Assembly (NCBI GenBank): GCA_035631615.1
Contig: DASQIK010000027.1
Span: forward strand, 1-64,000
Length of the DNA stretch: 64,000 bases
Direction of reading: 5' to 3'
Source of the DNA: UBA5189 sp035631615
Lineage (GTDB): Bacteria > Chloroflexota > Limnocylindria > Limnocylindrales > CSP1-4
Of the stretch, positions 16,081-25,147 are shown piece by piece. Position 1 is the stretch's first letter. Each line of letters starts with the position of its first letter. A model generated the notes under the pieces. The model saw nothing but the letters and a program-made list of their open reading frames with translations, was not told the DNA's origin and ran no database searches. Both the position numbers and the translations under genes were made by a program.

Positions 16081-16938
16081 TCAGGCGAGGCCCTCGGCCC
16101 GGACCCGCGCCGCGGCGCTCGCCGAGCGATCCTCGTTCCCGCGGAGCGCCTCGCGAACGGTCGTGACGAGCTCGAAGTAGCGCTCGTCCTCGCGGGTATC
16201 GGCCGTTCGGGGTTGCGGCAGGTCGACGTCGACGATCCTGGTGATCCGCCCCGGCCGGGCCGACATGACCACGACGCGCGTCGACAGGAACACGGCCTCC
16301 GGGATCGAGTGGGTGACGAACACGACCGTCGTCTTCGTCCGCGTCCAGATGTTCATGAGCTCGAGGTTCATGCGCTCCCTCGTCATCTCGTCGAGAGCGC
16401 CAAACGGCTCGTCCATCAGGAGCAGCGCCGGATCGAAGGCGAGGGCTCGCGCGATCGCCACCCGCTGTTGCATGCCGCCCGACAGCTGCCACGGATGCCT
16501 GGTCGCGAACCCCTCGAGCTCGACGAGCTTGAGCAGGTCCGCCGATCGGGCGGTCCGCGCCGCCCGTGAGTGGCCCATCACCTCGAGCGGCAGCTCGATG
16601 TTCCGCGCCACGGTCCGCCAGTCCATCAGGACCGGCGCCTGGAAGACCATGCCGTAGTCGCGATCGAGGCGGGCACGACGCGCCGGCTTGCCGTTCACGA
16701 GCACCTTCCCGTTCGTGGGTGACGTGAGGTCGCCGATGAGGCGCAGCAACGTCGACTTGCCGCAGCCCGAGGGTCCGATCAGCGAGACGAACTCGCCGCT
16801 GCTGATGCCGAGATCGATCCCTTCCAGGGCAGAGACCGCAACGTCGCCCTCGCCGAAGCGCTTCGTTACGCCGGCGATCGAGACGACGAGGGCCGCTCCG
16901 CCTCCCGCTGCCGCCGCCGCTCCCGCCCCCGCCGTCAT
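16081..16938 (-). CDS. ABC transporter ATP-binding protein
   Basis: A 285-residue ATPase of the nitrate/sulfonate/taurine/thiamine-precursor subgroup. Walker A is GPSGCGKST, the Q-loop sits in VFQAPVLMDW, the signature is LSGGMQQR, Walker B is LLLMDEPFGALDE and the switch is VTHSIPEAV. The first ~15 residues are Ala/Gly-rich. Its ATG overlaps the stop of the upstream permease (ATGA), and the second permease starts 5 nt after its stop. It powers import by the neighbouring permeases. Confidence 0.95.
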   Translation of the reverse strand: MTAGAGAAAAAGGGAALVVSIAGVTKRFGEGDVAVSALEGIDLGISSGEFVSLIGPSGCGKSTLLRLIGDLTSPTNGKVLVNGKPARRARLDRDYGMVFQAPVLMDWRTVARNIELPLEVMGHSRAARTARSADLLKLVELEGFATRHPWQLSGGMQQRVAIARALAFDPALLLMDEPFGALDEMTRERMNLELMNIWTRTKTTVVFVTHSIPEAVFLSTRVVVMSARPGRITRIVDVDLPQPRTADTREDERYFELVTTVREALRGNEDRSASAAARVRAEGLA

Positions 16939-17837
16939 GCGGCGAGCGCCTCGACCGGCCGGTACCGATTGCGGGTGAGGAGCCACTCCGAGAGCCGGAC
17001 GAGGCCAACGAACCCGAGGCCAACGATCGAGCACATCACGATCGTCGCCCACAGCCGCTCCGGGCCGGACGTGTAGTACTGGTTGTAGTTCAGGAGCGAG
17101 GCGCCGAGGCCGTCCGGGATCCCCGCCGGCAGCTCGCCGATGATCGCCCCGATCACGGCGGCAGCCGCGGCCACACGCAGCGAGGCGAACAGGTACGGCA
17201 CCGACGACGGCAGCCGGACCTTCCAGAGCACCGCCCACGCCGAGGCGCCGTACGAACGCATCAGCTCGAACGCGCGGGCATCGGCGGCGCGCAGGCCGCG
17301 GAGCGCGGCGATCGTGACCGGGAAGAACGTCAGGTACGCGGAGATGATCGCCACCGACAGCCAGCCGGCCTTCGTGGCAACGACGATCAGCGGCGAGATG
17401 GCCAGGATCGGCACCGTCTGTGAGGCCACCACGTATGGCACGAAGGCGCGTTCGGCGAGCCGCGAATGGACGAGGCCGATACCGAGCAGGAGCCCGAGCG
17501 ACCCACCCAGTGCGAAGCCGGTCAACGCCTCTCGCAGCGTGAACAGGGCCTGCCCGGCGAGGATCAGCCCGAGTGGCGAGCCCTGCCGCTGGGCCGGGTC
17601 GACGAACGCCGTGAAGACGAGCCAGACGTGCGGCAGCGACAGGTCCGACGCGATCCGGCTGTGGAACGGCGGGATGTGCTCGATGTCGATCGGCAGGCCG
17701 AGCAGCGACCCGTGGATTCGCCACGGATCACCGAACAGCCACTTCGCCCCTTCCCAGACCACGACCAGGGCGACGGCGAGGAGGATCCACGCCAGCGCCA
17801 CCCGGCGGCGACGCAGCGCGGCCGAGGCGCTGCCCAT
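16935..17837 (-). CDS. ABC transporter permease (second of two)
   Basis: A 300-residue permease with an N-terminal helix (ALAWILLAVALVVVWEG), a periplasmic stretch of ~60 residues, then five more helices. The EAA loop is ELMRSYGASAWAVLWKVRLP followed by SSVPYLFASLRVA. Its ATG comes directly after the aminotransferase TAG with no gap, and its stop overlaps the ATPase start. That tight packing ties the transporter to an amino-group-transferring enzyme. Confidence 0.93.
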   Translation of the reverse strand: MGSASAALRRRRVALAWILLAVALVVVWEGAKWLFGDPWRIHGSLLGLPIDIEHIPPFHSRIASDLSLPHVWLVFTAFVDPAQRQGSPLGLILAGQALFTLREALTGFALGGSLGLLLGIGLVHSRLAERAFVPYVVASQTVPILAISPLIVVATKAGWLSVAIISAYLTFFPVTIAALRGLRAADARAFELMRSYGASAWAVLWKVRLPSSVPYLFASLRVAAAAAVIGAIIGELPAGIPDGLGASLLNYNQYYTSGPERLWATIVMCSIVGLGFVGLVRLSEWLLTRNRYRPVEALAA

Positions 17838-19175
17838 CTAGCCCGTGACGGCCTGGTCGGCGATGTCGAGGGCGCGATCGATGACGTCGAAGCCCTCGGC
17901 GAGCTGGTCCTCCGTGATGGACAGCGGCGGGTTGGTGTGGATCGAGTTGTTCGGCAGGAACGTGTACAGGCCGTTGTCGCGGAAGAACTTGCCGATCGCC
18001 TTCATCTCGTCGGACGTGCCGTTGTATGGGGTCAGCGGCGTCCACGGATCGCGGCTGCGGACGAGGTCGATGATCCCGAACAGGCCCAGGTTGCGGTGGG
18101 CCCCGACCGAGGGATGCCTGGAGGCAAGCCGCTCGTGGTGCGCCTGCATGACCGGGCCGAGCCGCTGCGCGTTGCCGATGAGGTCGTCCTCCTCGTAGAC
18201 CGAGATCGTCGCGAGGGCGGCCGCGAGGCTGACGGGGTGCGACGAGTAGGTCAGGCCGCCGTAGAACATCCTGTTCTCGAAGGCCTCGGCGATGCCATGG
18301 CGCATCCCGACGGCGCCGAGCGGCAGGTAGGAGCTGGTCAGGCCCTTGGCCATCGTCATGAGGTCCGGCACGACGTCCCAATGGTCGACCGCGAACCAGC
18401 GGCCGGTCCGACCGAAGCCGGCCATGACCTCGTCGCAGACCATGAGGATGTTGTTGCGGTCGCAGATCTCGCGGACGCCCTTGAGGTAGCCGTCGGGCGG
18501 GATCAGGATGCCGTTCGTCCCGACGATCGTCTCGAGGAAGATCGCCGCGATCGTGTGGGCGCCCTCGTAGCGGATGACGTCCTCGAGCCCTTGCAGGCTC
18601 TCGCCAACCGGGCGGGGTTCGGCCTCGCCCCAGCGATGCGTGTCGGGGTAGCGCACGACCCCGACCAGGCCCGGCTCGTTGGCCCAGCGGCGTGGGTCAC
18701 CGGTCAGCGTCATTGCCCCGAACGTTGCGCCGTGGTACGCGCGATACCGAGCGAGGACCTTGTAGCGGCCGGTGTGATGGCGGGCGAACTTGATGGCGTT
18801 CTCGATCGCCTCGGCGCCGCCGAGGGTGAAGAACACCTTGTCCATGTCCCCCGGCATGATCTCGGCCAGCTTGGCGCCCAGGCGGCCGCGGATCTCCGTC
18901 GCGAACGCGGGCTGGACATACTGGAGCTTCAGCGCCTGCGCCGTAATGGCGTCGATGACGCGGCGGTCCCCGTGGCCGATGTTGACCGACATCAGCTGGC
19001 TGTTGAAGTCGAGGATCCGCTTGCCCTCGGGCGTGTACAGGTAGACGCCCTGGGCGTGGTCGATCGCGATCGGGTCGAGCGCGCTCTGGATGGACCACGA
19101 GAAGAACGTGTTCGCCCGGTTCTGGGCAACGATCTCGGCGCTCGTCATCCGGGCGCTCGTCGTCTCGACGCTCAT
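17838..19175 (-). CDS. Class III omega-aminotransferase (beta-alanine/taurine:pyruvate type)
   Basis: A 445-residue PLP enzyme, fold type I, subgroup III. Visible features are FFTLGGAEAIENAIKFARHH (cofactor phosphate region), CDEVMAGFGRTGRW with the PLP-ring Asp, and MAKGLTSSYLPLGAVGM with the Schiff-base Lys. The overall pattern matches taurine- or beta-alanine-pyruvate transaminases rather than GABA or ornithine enzymes. It could convert beta-alanine to malonate semialdehyde, the substrate of the CoA-acylating dehydrogenase at 28764. ATG 19175 has GTGAGG upstream, and a TCTAAT -10 at 19223-19228 gives a leader of ~45 nt; a GTG at 19220 is a less likely start. Confidence 0.9.
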   Translation of the reverse strand: MSVETTSARMTSAEIVAQNRANTFFSWSIQSALDPIAIDHAQGVYLYTPEGKRILDFNSQLMSVNIGHGDRRVIDAITAQALKLQYVQPAFATEIRGRLGAKLAEIMPGDMDKVFFTLGGAEAIENAIKFARHHTGRYKVLARYRAYHGATFGAMTLTGDPRRWANEPGLVGVVRYPDTHRWGEAEPRPVGESLQGLEDVIRYEGAHTIAAIFLETIVGTNGILIPPDGYLKGVREICDRNNILMVCDEVMAGFGRTGRWFAVDHWDVVPDLMTMAKGLTSSYLPLGAVGMRHGIAEAFENRMFYGGLTYSSHPVSLAAALATISVYEEDDLIGNAQRLGPVMQAHHERLASRHPSVGAHRNLGLFGIIDLVRSRDPWTPLTPYNGTSDEMKAIGKFFRDNGLYTFLPNNSIHTNPPLSITEDQLAEGFDVIDRALDIADQAVTG

Positions 19176-19248
19176 CACGACCTCACGCTGGGGCGCAGGG
19201 CTGCCGTGCAGCAGATCCACGCATTAGACCACGCGCCGTCCCGGGAAT

Positions 19249-19277
19249 CCGAGAGGGCCGCGTTCGCGGCCTCTCGG
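19249..19277. repeat. Strong inverted repeat in the divergent aminotransferase/MFS region
   Basis: Arms CCGAGAGGGCCGCG and CGCGGCCTCTCGG with a TT loop and one bulged G make a 13-bp stem. It lies upstream of both divergent genes, beyond the TCTAAT element of the aminotransferase. It could be an operator or the terminator of an unseen leader RNA. The rest of the 289-nt gap holds the two promoters and no gene. Confidence 0.6.
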
Positions 19278-19449
19278 TCGGTCAGGAGCTCGGTGCTGGT
19301 GCCACCCGCGGGGTCTGACCGTCTCCAGGTGCCGGAACACCCGCCATCGAGTGGCCCTCCGAGCGTTGGTGCTGGCCCACCGCATCCCCGAGCCGGTCCG
19401 AACGTCCCGCGGCCGGGCCCGCGGCGCCGTCCGCGATGCAGCCGGCCGG

Positions 19450-19455
19450 TACGCT
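19450..19455 (+). promoter_or_regulatory. -10-like hexamer of the MFS gene
   Basis: TACGCT lies 9 nt upstream of GTG 19465, with no Shine-Dalgarno, consistent with a leaderless transcript. Confidence 0.4.
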
Positions 19456-19464
19456 GCGTGCGCC

Positions 19465-20718
19465 GTGATTGCTCCGTCGCTCTGGCGACACGCCGATTTC
19501 CTGAAGCTGTGGGCCGGCCAGACCGTCTCGGAGCTGGGCTCCGTGGTCACCCGGACGGCCGTGCCGCTGGTCGCGCTGCTGCTCCTCCATGCCGGGCCAT
19601 TCGAAATGGCGCTGCTCGTCGTCTCGGCGAGCCTCGCCGTGCTGCTCGTCGGACTGATCGCCGGCGCCTGGGTCGATCGGCTGCGGCGACGACCGCTGCT
19701 CATCTGGGCCGACGCGATCCGCGCCGTGCTCCTCCTTTCGATTCCGGTTGCGGCGGCGTTCGGCGTCCTGGGCATGGCCCAGCTGTACATCGTGGCGTTC
19801 TTCGAGGCCTGTCTCGGGTCGCTGTTCGATGCGGCCTATCCCGCGTACGTGCCGTCGCTGATCGGCGTCGAGCGCGTCGTCGACGCCAACGCCAAGCTCG
19901 CGACGAGCTCCTCCATCGCCGAGATCGGCGGTCCGGGACTCGCCGGCGCCCTCGTCCAGTTCTTCAGCGCGCCCTTCGCGATCCTCGTCGATGCCGTCTC
20001 GTTCGCCGTCTCCGCGGTGTCGCTGCTGCTCATCCGCGCGCCCGAGCCCGCCCGTCCGCCACGCTCCGAGGCGAGCCCGATCCGGGGCGAGATCATCGAA
20101 GGCCTGCAGCTGGTGCGCCGGCATCGCGTCCTGTTCCCGATGGCCGTGCGATCGGTCATCGCCCACGTCGCCGGCTCGTTCTATGGCGTGCTGTACACGC
20201 TGTACCTGCTCCAGGAGCTCCACCTCAACCCGCTGCTGCTCGGGATCGTGGTCTCGGCGGGCGGTGTCGGCTCGCTCGTCGGGTCGCTGTTCGCCCAGCG
20301 GGTCATCAAGCGCCTCGGGATCGGGCCGGCCCTGATCTGGATGGCTGTCGGCGCATCGATCCTGGGGATCCTGACCCCGCTCGCGCAGGGCCCGCTCCTC
20401 CTCGCGACCGGCATGGTCTTCATCCCGCAGCTGGTCGGCGACGGGCTCCAGACGATCGAGGGCGTGGCCGAGATCTCGCTGATCCAGGGCCTCATCCCGG
20501 ATCGCGTCCTCGGACGGGTCAACGCCACGCTCGAGGTGTTCTCGCACGGGATCGCCTACCCGATCGGCGCGCTGCTGGCGGCGTCGGTCGCCGGCGTCGT
20601 CGGGCTGCGTGGCGGGATCGCCATCGGCTGGGCCGGAATGGCCGTCTCCCTGCTGCTCCTGGTGTTCTCGCCGCTTCCCCGAATCCGCCGTGCAGAGGAC
20701 TTCGCGGCCGACCCGTGA
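19465..20718 (+). CDS. MFS transporter
   Basis: A 417-residue, 12-helix major facilitator protein of the multidrug/metabolite efflux type (MFS_3-like). The N-half shows LWRHADFLKLWAGQTVSELG before helix 1 and the loop AGAWVDRLRRRPLLIWAD between helices 2 and 3, the family DRxGRR-type signature. The central loop is ARPPRSEASPIRGEIIEGL. I start at GTG 19465, where the conserved N-terminus begins. It precedes the beta-ureidopropionase gene by 85 nt on the same strand; its substrate is unknown, possibly a degradation intermediate or unrelated drug-like compound. Confidence 0.9.
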   Translation: MIAPSLWRHADFLKLWAGQTVSELGSVVTRTAVPLVALLLLHAGPFEMALLVVSASLAVLLVGLIAGAWVDRLRRRPLLIWADAIRAVLLLSIPVAAAFGVLGMAQLYIVAFFEACLGSLFDAAYPAYVPSLIGVERVVDANAKLATSSSIAEIGGPGLAGALVQFFSAPFAILVDAVSFAVSAVSLLLIRAPEPARPPRSEASPIRGEIIEGLQLVRRHRVLFPMAVRSVIAHVAGSFYGVLYTLYLLQELHLNPLLLGIVVSAGGVGSLVGSLFAQRVIKRLGIGPALIWMAVGASILGILTPLAQGPLLLATGMVFIPQLVGDGLQTIEGVAEISLIQGLIPDRVLGRVNATLEVFSHGIAYPIGALLAASVAGVVGLRGGIAIGWAGMAVSLLLLVFSPLPRIRRAEDFAADP

Positions 20719-20803
20719 CGACCCTCGGCCCGACCGCGACGAGGCTTCCGGTCGGTGTACGCTCTCGCCTCTCGCGGACGTCACGCATGCACGAGGGCTT
20801 CAG

Positions 20804-21655
<852 letters not shown>

Positions 21656-21665
21656 GCGCGGACCG

Positions 21666-22691
21666 ATGCAGTTCGGATTCACGCTCAAGCCGGAGCACTC
21701 GATCGCCGAGACGATCGAGCTGGCGAAGCTGGGCGAATCCCTCGGGTTCGACCACCTGTGGCTCTTTGATTCGCACGTCCTGTGGCGGGAGCCGTACGCG
21801 CTCCTGACCCTGATCGCGGAGCACACCGACCGCCTCCGGCTCGGGACCTGCGTCACGAATCCGGGGACGCGCGAGCCGAGCGTCACCGCCTCGGCACTGG
21901 CGACGCTCGACGAGGTCAGCGGCGGACGGATGGACCTCGGCATCGGGCGCGGCGACTCGGCACGGCGCGTCCTCGGCAAGCCGCCGATCACGCTCGCCAG
22001 CACGGAGGAGGCGATCCGAGTCATCCGCGACCTCGTCGAGGGGCGCGCGGTGACGTACGAGGGCACGGAGCTGCAGCTCACGTGGACCGGCAAGTGGCAG
22101 CTGCCGGTCTGGGTCGCCGGCTACGGCCCGATGGCGCTGGCGATGACCGGCCGCGTCGCCGACGGCGTCATCCTCCAGCTCGCCGATCCCGACCTCATCC
22201 GCTGGTTCGCGGGCCAGGTTCGCGAGGCCGCGGTCGCGGCCGGTCGCGACGCCCGCTCGGTCAAGGTCCAGGCGGCGGCGCCGCTCCATGTCGGGCCGCG
22301 TGAGGTCGGACGCGAACGCACCCGATGGTTCCCGGCATTGGTCTCCAATCATGTCGTCGACCTCGTGAACAAGTACCCGCGCGAGCAGCTCCCGGAGTCG
22401 CTCACGGGCTACATCTCGGATCGGGCCGGCTACGACTATCACCACCACGCGGAGGTCGGCTCGACGAACGCGGGGTTCGTCGGCGACGAGGTCACCGACC
22501 GGTTCTGCGTGCTCGGCGAGGTCGGCGAGGTGCTCGACAAGCTGCACGAACTCGAAGACGCGGGCGTCGACCAGTTCAACGTGTACCTGATGAACGGCGA
22601 CGAGCGCGACCAGCTCGAGCGGATCGGTCGGGAGGTCATCCCCGCGTTCGCTGGCACTGTGGGCTCGTCGCGAAGCCGCGCATCCGGGTAG
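21666..22691 (+). CDS. LLM-class flavin-dependent oxidoreductase
   Basis: A 341-residue bacterial-luciferase-like TIM barrel. It opens with MQFGFTLKPEHSIAETIELA; GTCVTNPGTREPSVTASALATL and GGRMDLGIGRGDS are characteristic of the FMN/F420-using LLM enzymes. The insert DYHHHAEVG is near residue 262. It starts 10 nt after the beta-ureidopropionase stop, so the two are almost certainly co-transcribed. Members oxidise or reduce diverse substrates; RutA, which opens the uracil ring oxidatively, is also an LLM enzyme. A role on the pyrimidine ring is therefore plausible but unproven. No F420 biosynthesis gene is in the window. Confidence 0.88.
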   Translation: MQFGFTLKPEHSIAETIELAKLGESLGFDHLWLFDSHVLWREPYALLTLIAEHTDRLRLGTCVTNPGTREPSVTASALATLDEVSGGRMDLGIGRGDSARRVLGKPPITLASTEEAIRVIRDLVEGRAVTYEGTELQLTWTGKWQLPVWVAGYGPMALAMTGRVADGVILQLADPDLIRWFAGQVREAAVAAGRDARSVKVQAAAPLHVGPREVGRERTRWFPALVSNHVVDLVNKYPREQLPESLTGYISDRAGYDYHHHAEVGSTNAGFVGDEVTDRFCVLGEVGEVLDKLHELEDAGVDQFNVYLMNGDERDQLERIGREVIPAFAGTVGSSRSRASG

Positions 22692-22748
22692 CATCGGGTC
22701 CGGCCGACGATGGCCGACCGCAGGCGGCGTTCCCGCAGGAGGTGCTCC

Positions 22749-22811
22749 GTGGACAAGAAGGCGAAGACGCCGAAGAAGCCGAAGCAGGCGAAGACCAAGA
22801 CCGCCAAGTAG
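22749..22811 (+). CDS. 20-residue lysine-rich small protein
   Basis: A very short ORF starting at GTG 22749, with a perfect AGGAGG 6 nt upstream and a TAGCAT -10-like hexamer about 60 nt upstream. The product begins MDKKAKTPKKPKQAK and contains nine lysines, no hydrophobic residue apart from Ala and the initial Met, and three KP/TP repeats. A GC-rich hairpin followed by CCCTTTT comes 7 nt after the stop. Promoter-like element, strong ribosome site, short ORF and terminator form a complete expression unit, so I regard it as a real gene. It could bind nucleic acid or the ribosome by charge; function unknown. Confidence 0.6.
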   Translation: MDKKAKTPKKPKQAKTKTAK

Positions 22812-22817
22812 TCGACG

Positions 22818-22851
22818 GCGCGGCCTCGACGGGCCGCGCTGTCACCCTTTT
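22818..22851 (+). terminator. Rho-independent terminator after the small Lys-rich gene
   Basis: An 8-bp perfect stem, GCGCGGCC (22818-22825) with GGCCGCGC (22832-22839), a 6-nt loop, then TGTCACCCTTTT. Confidence 0.75.
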
Positions 22852-22985
22852 CCAGCCTCTCAGCAGCATCGCTGGGACATTCGTCGCGGACCCTCGACCG
22901 AAGGTCATCCTTTCGCCGGCGGCGCACCGACCCGACACTGGGGACCCTTCGCCCGTTCCCCGGTCAGCTGCAGTCGAGGCCCGCC

Positions 22986-23195
22986 ATGCCGAGCATCCTG
23001 ACCCTGCGCCGTCGTGACCCGTGGTGGGGCCTCGAAGGCCCTGCGGCACGTCGCCGACACCGGCGCAAGCGCATCCTCACGGTGCTCGCCTTCGTGGCGT
23101 CGTGCCTCGCGATCGCCGGCGCCGGGATCGCCTGGTCGATCCAGCTCGGGTTCGCCGCGATGCTCGGGTTCCACCTGCACCTCGTCATCGGCTGA
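22986..23195 (+). CDS. Small single-pass membrane protein
   Basis: A 69-residue ORF starting at ATG 22986, with GAGG about 8 nt upstream. The N-terminal third is strongly basic (RRRDPWWGLEGPAARRRHRRKR), followed by one long hydrophobic segment (ILTVLAFVASCLAIAGAGIA and onward to the end), giving an inside N-terminus. No family is recognised. It sits alone between the Lys-rich gene's terminator and the dihydropyrimidinase promoter. Confidence 0.5.
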   Translation: MPSILTLRRRDPWWGLEGPAARRRHRRKRILTVLAFVASCLAIAGAGIAWSIQLGFAAMLGFHLHLVIG

Positions 23196-23252
23196 CCCGC
23201 GGGCGGCCGCGCAGCTGGTCGCCGCACGACATCACGAAGGATGCCGGCTCGC

Positions 23253-23280
23253 TAGGATTTCCTCCTCATCGAAGGAGGAA
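23253..23280 (+). promoter_or_regulatory. Dihydropyrimidinase promoter with inverted repeat covering the Shine-Dalgarno
   Basis: TAGGAT (23253-23258) is a -10-like element. Directly after it come TTCCTCCT (23259-23266), a 6-nt spacer and AGGAGGAA (23273-23280), a perfect 8-bp inverted repeat whose right arm is the Shine-Dalgarno of ATG 23283. In an RNA started upstream, this hairpin would hide the ribosome site. If transcription starts from this -10, the left arm is only partly transcribed and the repeat may act as an operator. Confidence 0.6.
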
Positions 23281-23282
23281 CG

Positions 23283-24680
23283 ATGCGCACCCTGATCGCG
23301 AACGGCACCGTCGTGACGGCCGGCGGCTCGTACGCCGCCGACGTCCTCGTCGACGGCGAGCGCATCGTCCAGATCGGCGCGAATCTCGCGGAGGCGGTGA
23401 CCGCGGACGACACGATTGACGCGTCGGGCAAGTACGTCATCCCGGGCGGCATCGACGTCCACACGCACATGAAGCTGCCGTTCGGCGGCACCTTCGCCAA
23501 GGATGACTTCGAGACCGGCACCCGCGCCGCGGCGTTCGGCGGCACGACCTCGATCGTCGACTTCGCGGTGCAGTCGCGCGGCAAGACCCTGCGCGAGGGC
23601 CTCGACGCCTGGCACGCCCTGGCCGAGGGCAACGCGGTCCTCGACTACGGGTTCCACATGATCATGAGCGACGTCAACGACCAGTCGCTCCAGGAGATGG
23701 ACACCCTTGTCGCAGAGGGCGTCCCGGACTTCAAGCTGTTCACCGCCTACCCGGGCGTGTTCTACAGCGACGACGCGGCGATCTTCCGGGCGATGCAGCA
23801 GACGACCAGGAACGGCGGGCTGATCCTCATGCACGCGGAGAACGGGCCGGCGATCGATGTCGTCGCCGCCGGGCTCGTCGCCGAGGGCAAGACCGACCCG
23901 TACTACCACGGCGTCGCGCGCTACCCGGTGTTCGAGGGCGAGGCGACGAACCGCGTGATCCGGCTCGCCGAGGCGGCCGGCGCGCCCGTGTACATCGTCC
24001 ACCTCTCCGTCGTCGACGCGCTCAACGCGGTCCGCGACGCGCGGGATCGCGGCACCGCCGCGTTCGCCGAGACGTGCCCGCAGTACCTGTTCCTCTCGAT
24101 GGATGATCTCGGCAATGGGTTCAATGGCGCCAAGTTCGTGTGCTCGCCGCCGCTGCGCGAGAAGGATCCGAACTGGGCGGAGCTGTGGACGGGCCTCCGC
24201 AGGAACGACCTCCAGGTCGTCTCGACGGACCACTGCCCGTTCGACTTCCACGGGCAGAAGGAGCTCGGGAAGGGCGACTTCCGGAAGATCCCGAACGGCC
24301 TCCCGGGCGTGGAGGACCGCCTCGACCTGCTCCACGACGGCGGCGTGGTGGGCGGCCACATCTCCAGGGAGCGCTGGGTCGAGATCGTGTCGACCGAGCC
24401 GGCGCGCCTGTTCGGCATGTATCCGCGGAAGGGTGCGATCGCCGTGGGCTCGGACGCCGACATCGTGGTCTACGACCCCGAGCGCAAGCGCACGATCTCT
24501 GCCTCGTCCCACCACATGGCCGTCGACTACTCGTGCTACGAGGGCCGGTCGGTGCAGGGCGCGTCGGACGTGGTCATGAGCCGCGGCTCGGTGGTCGTCC
24601 GGAACGGCGAGTTCACGGGCAAGAAGGGCGCCGGCAGGTTCGTCAAGCGCGGCACCGCCGACTACGCGCGGCTGGCCTGA
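23283..24680 (+). CDS. Dihydropyrimidinase / D-hydantoinase
   Basis: A 465-residue cyclic amidohydrolase. Metal and catalytic residues are in place: H60 and H62 in DVHTHM, the carboxylated lysine K151 in FKLFTAYPG, H184 in MHAENG, H240 in YIVHLS and D316 in STDHCPF. Length and C-terminal segments (SSHHMAVDYSCYEGR) are standard. It opens 5,6-dihydrouracil or dihydrothymine to N-carbamoyl-beta-amino acids, the substrate of the nitrilase-family enzyme at 20804. A strong AGGAGGAA precedes the ATG but is part of an inverted repeat. The RsbW-like gene follows after 14 nt. Confidence 0.95.
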   Translation: MRTLIANGTVVTAGGSYAADVLVDGERIVQIGANLAEAVTADDTIDASGKYVIPGGIDVHTHMKLPFGGTFAKDDFETGTRAAAFGGTTSIVDFAVQSRGKTLREGLDAWHALAEGNAVLDYGFHMIMSDVNDQSLQEMDTLVAEGVPDFKLFTAYPGVFYSDDAAIFRAMQQTTRNGGLILMHAENGPAIDVVAAGLVAEGKTDPYYHGVARYPVFEGEATNRVIRLAEAAGAPVYIVHLSVVDALNAVRDARDRGTAAFAETCPQYLFLSMDDLGNGFNGAKFVCSPPLREKDPNWAELWTGLRRNDLQVVSTDHCPFDFHGQKELGKGDFRKIPNGLPGVEDRLDLLHDGGVVGGHISRERWVEIVSTEPARLFGMYPRKGAIAVGSDADIVVYDPERKRTISASSHHMAVDYSCYEGRSVQGASDVVMSRGSVVVRNGEFTGKKGAGRFVKRGTADYARLA

Positions 24681-24694
24681 ACACAGGCGCGGCC

Positions 24695-25144
24695 ATGGCC
24701 TCCGACGCCGCGCCAAGGAAGCTGCGCATCTCGTCCGGCGTCGCCGACCTCGCCGAGGTGCGCCGGTTCGTGCGGGATGCCGTCGGCGCCTTCGGCGGCT
24801 CGCAGCATGTCGCCGACGACCTCGTGCAGGCCGTCGACGAGGCGACGTGCAACGTCCTGCTCCATGGCTACGGCGGGGAGCCGGGCGAGGTCGAGATCAA
24901 GGCGGCACTTCGCCATCGCCGGATCGAGATCACACTGCTCGACCGGGGCACGGCCTTCGACCCGACCGCGGTGCCGCCAGCGGACACCTCGCGCCCGCCG
25001 GTCGCGACCCGGCCAGGCGGCATGGGCGTCGGCATCCATCTCCTCCGAACCATGACCGACGAGGTACGGCATCATGTCCGTCCCGACGGGGGCAACGAGC
25101 TCACCCTCGTTCGGTCGATCGACGACTCGCCCAAGGAGGACTGA
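24695..25144 (+). CDS. RsbW-type anti-sigma/anti-anti-sigma kinase (GHKL ATPase)
   Basis: A 149-residue HATPase_c_2 protein. The N-box is QAVDEATCNVLLHGY, the G1 box appears as LLDRGTAFDPT and the lid region as GGMGVGIHLLRTMTD. Members phosphorylate a STAS-domain partner or hold a sigma factor. It starts 14 nt after the dihydropyrimidinase stop and 3 nt separate it from the STAS gene, so all belong to one transcript. No sigma factor gene is adjacent, so the target may be encoded elsewhere or be an enzyme. Confidence 0.9.
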   Translation: MASDAAPRKLRISSGVADLAEVRRFVRDAVGAFGGSQHVADDLVQAVDEATCNVLLHGYGGEPGEVEIKAALRHRRIEITLLDRGTAFDPTAVPPADTSRPPVATRPGGMGVGIHLLRTMTDEVRHHVRPDGGNELTLVRSIDDSPKED

Positions 25145-25147
25145 TCG

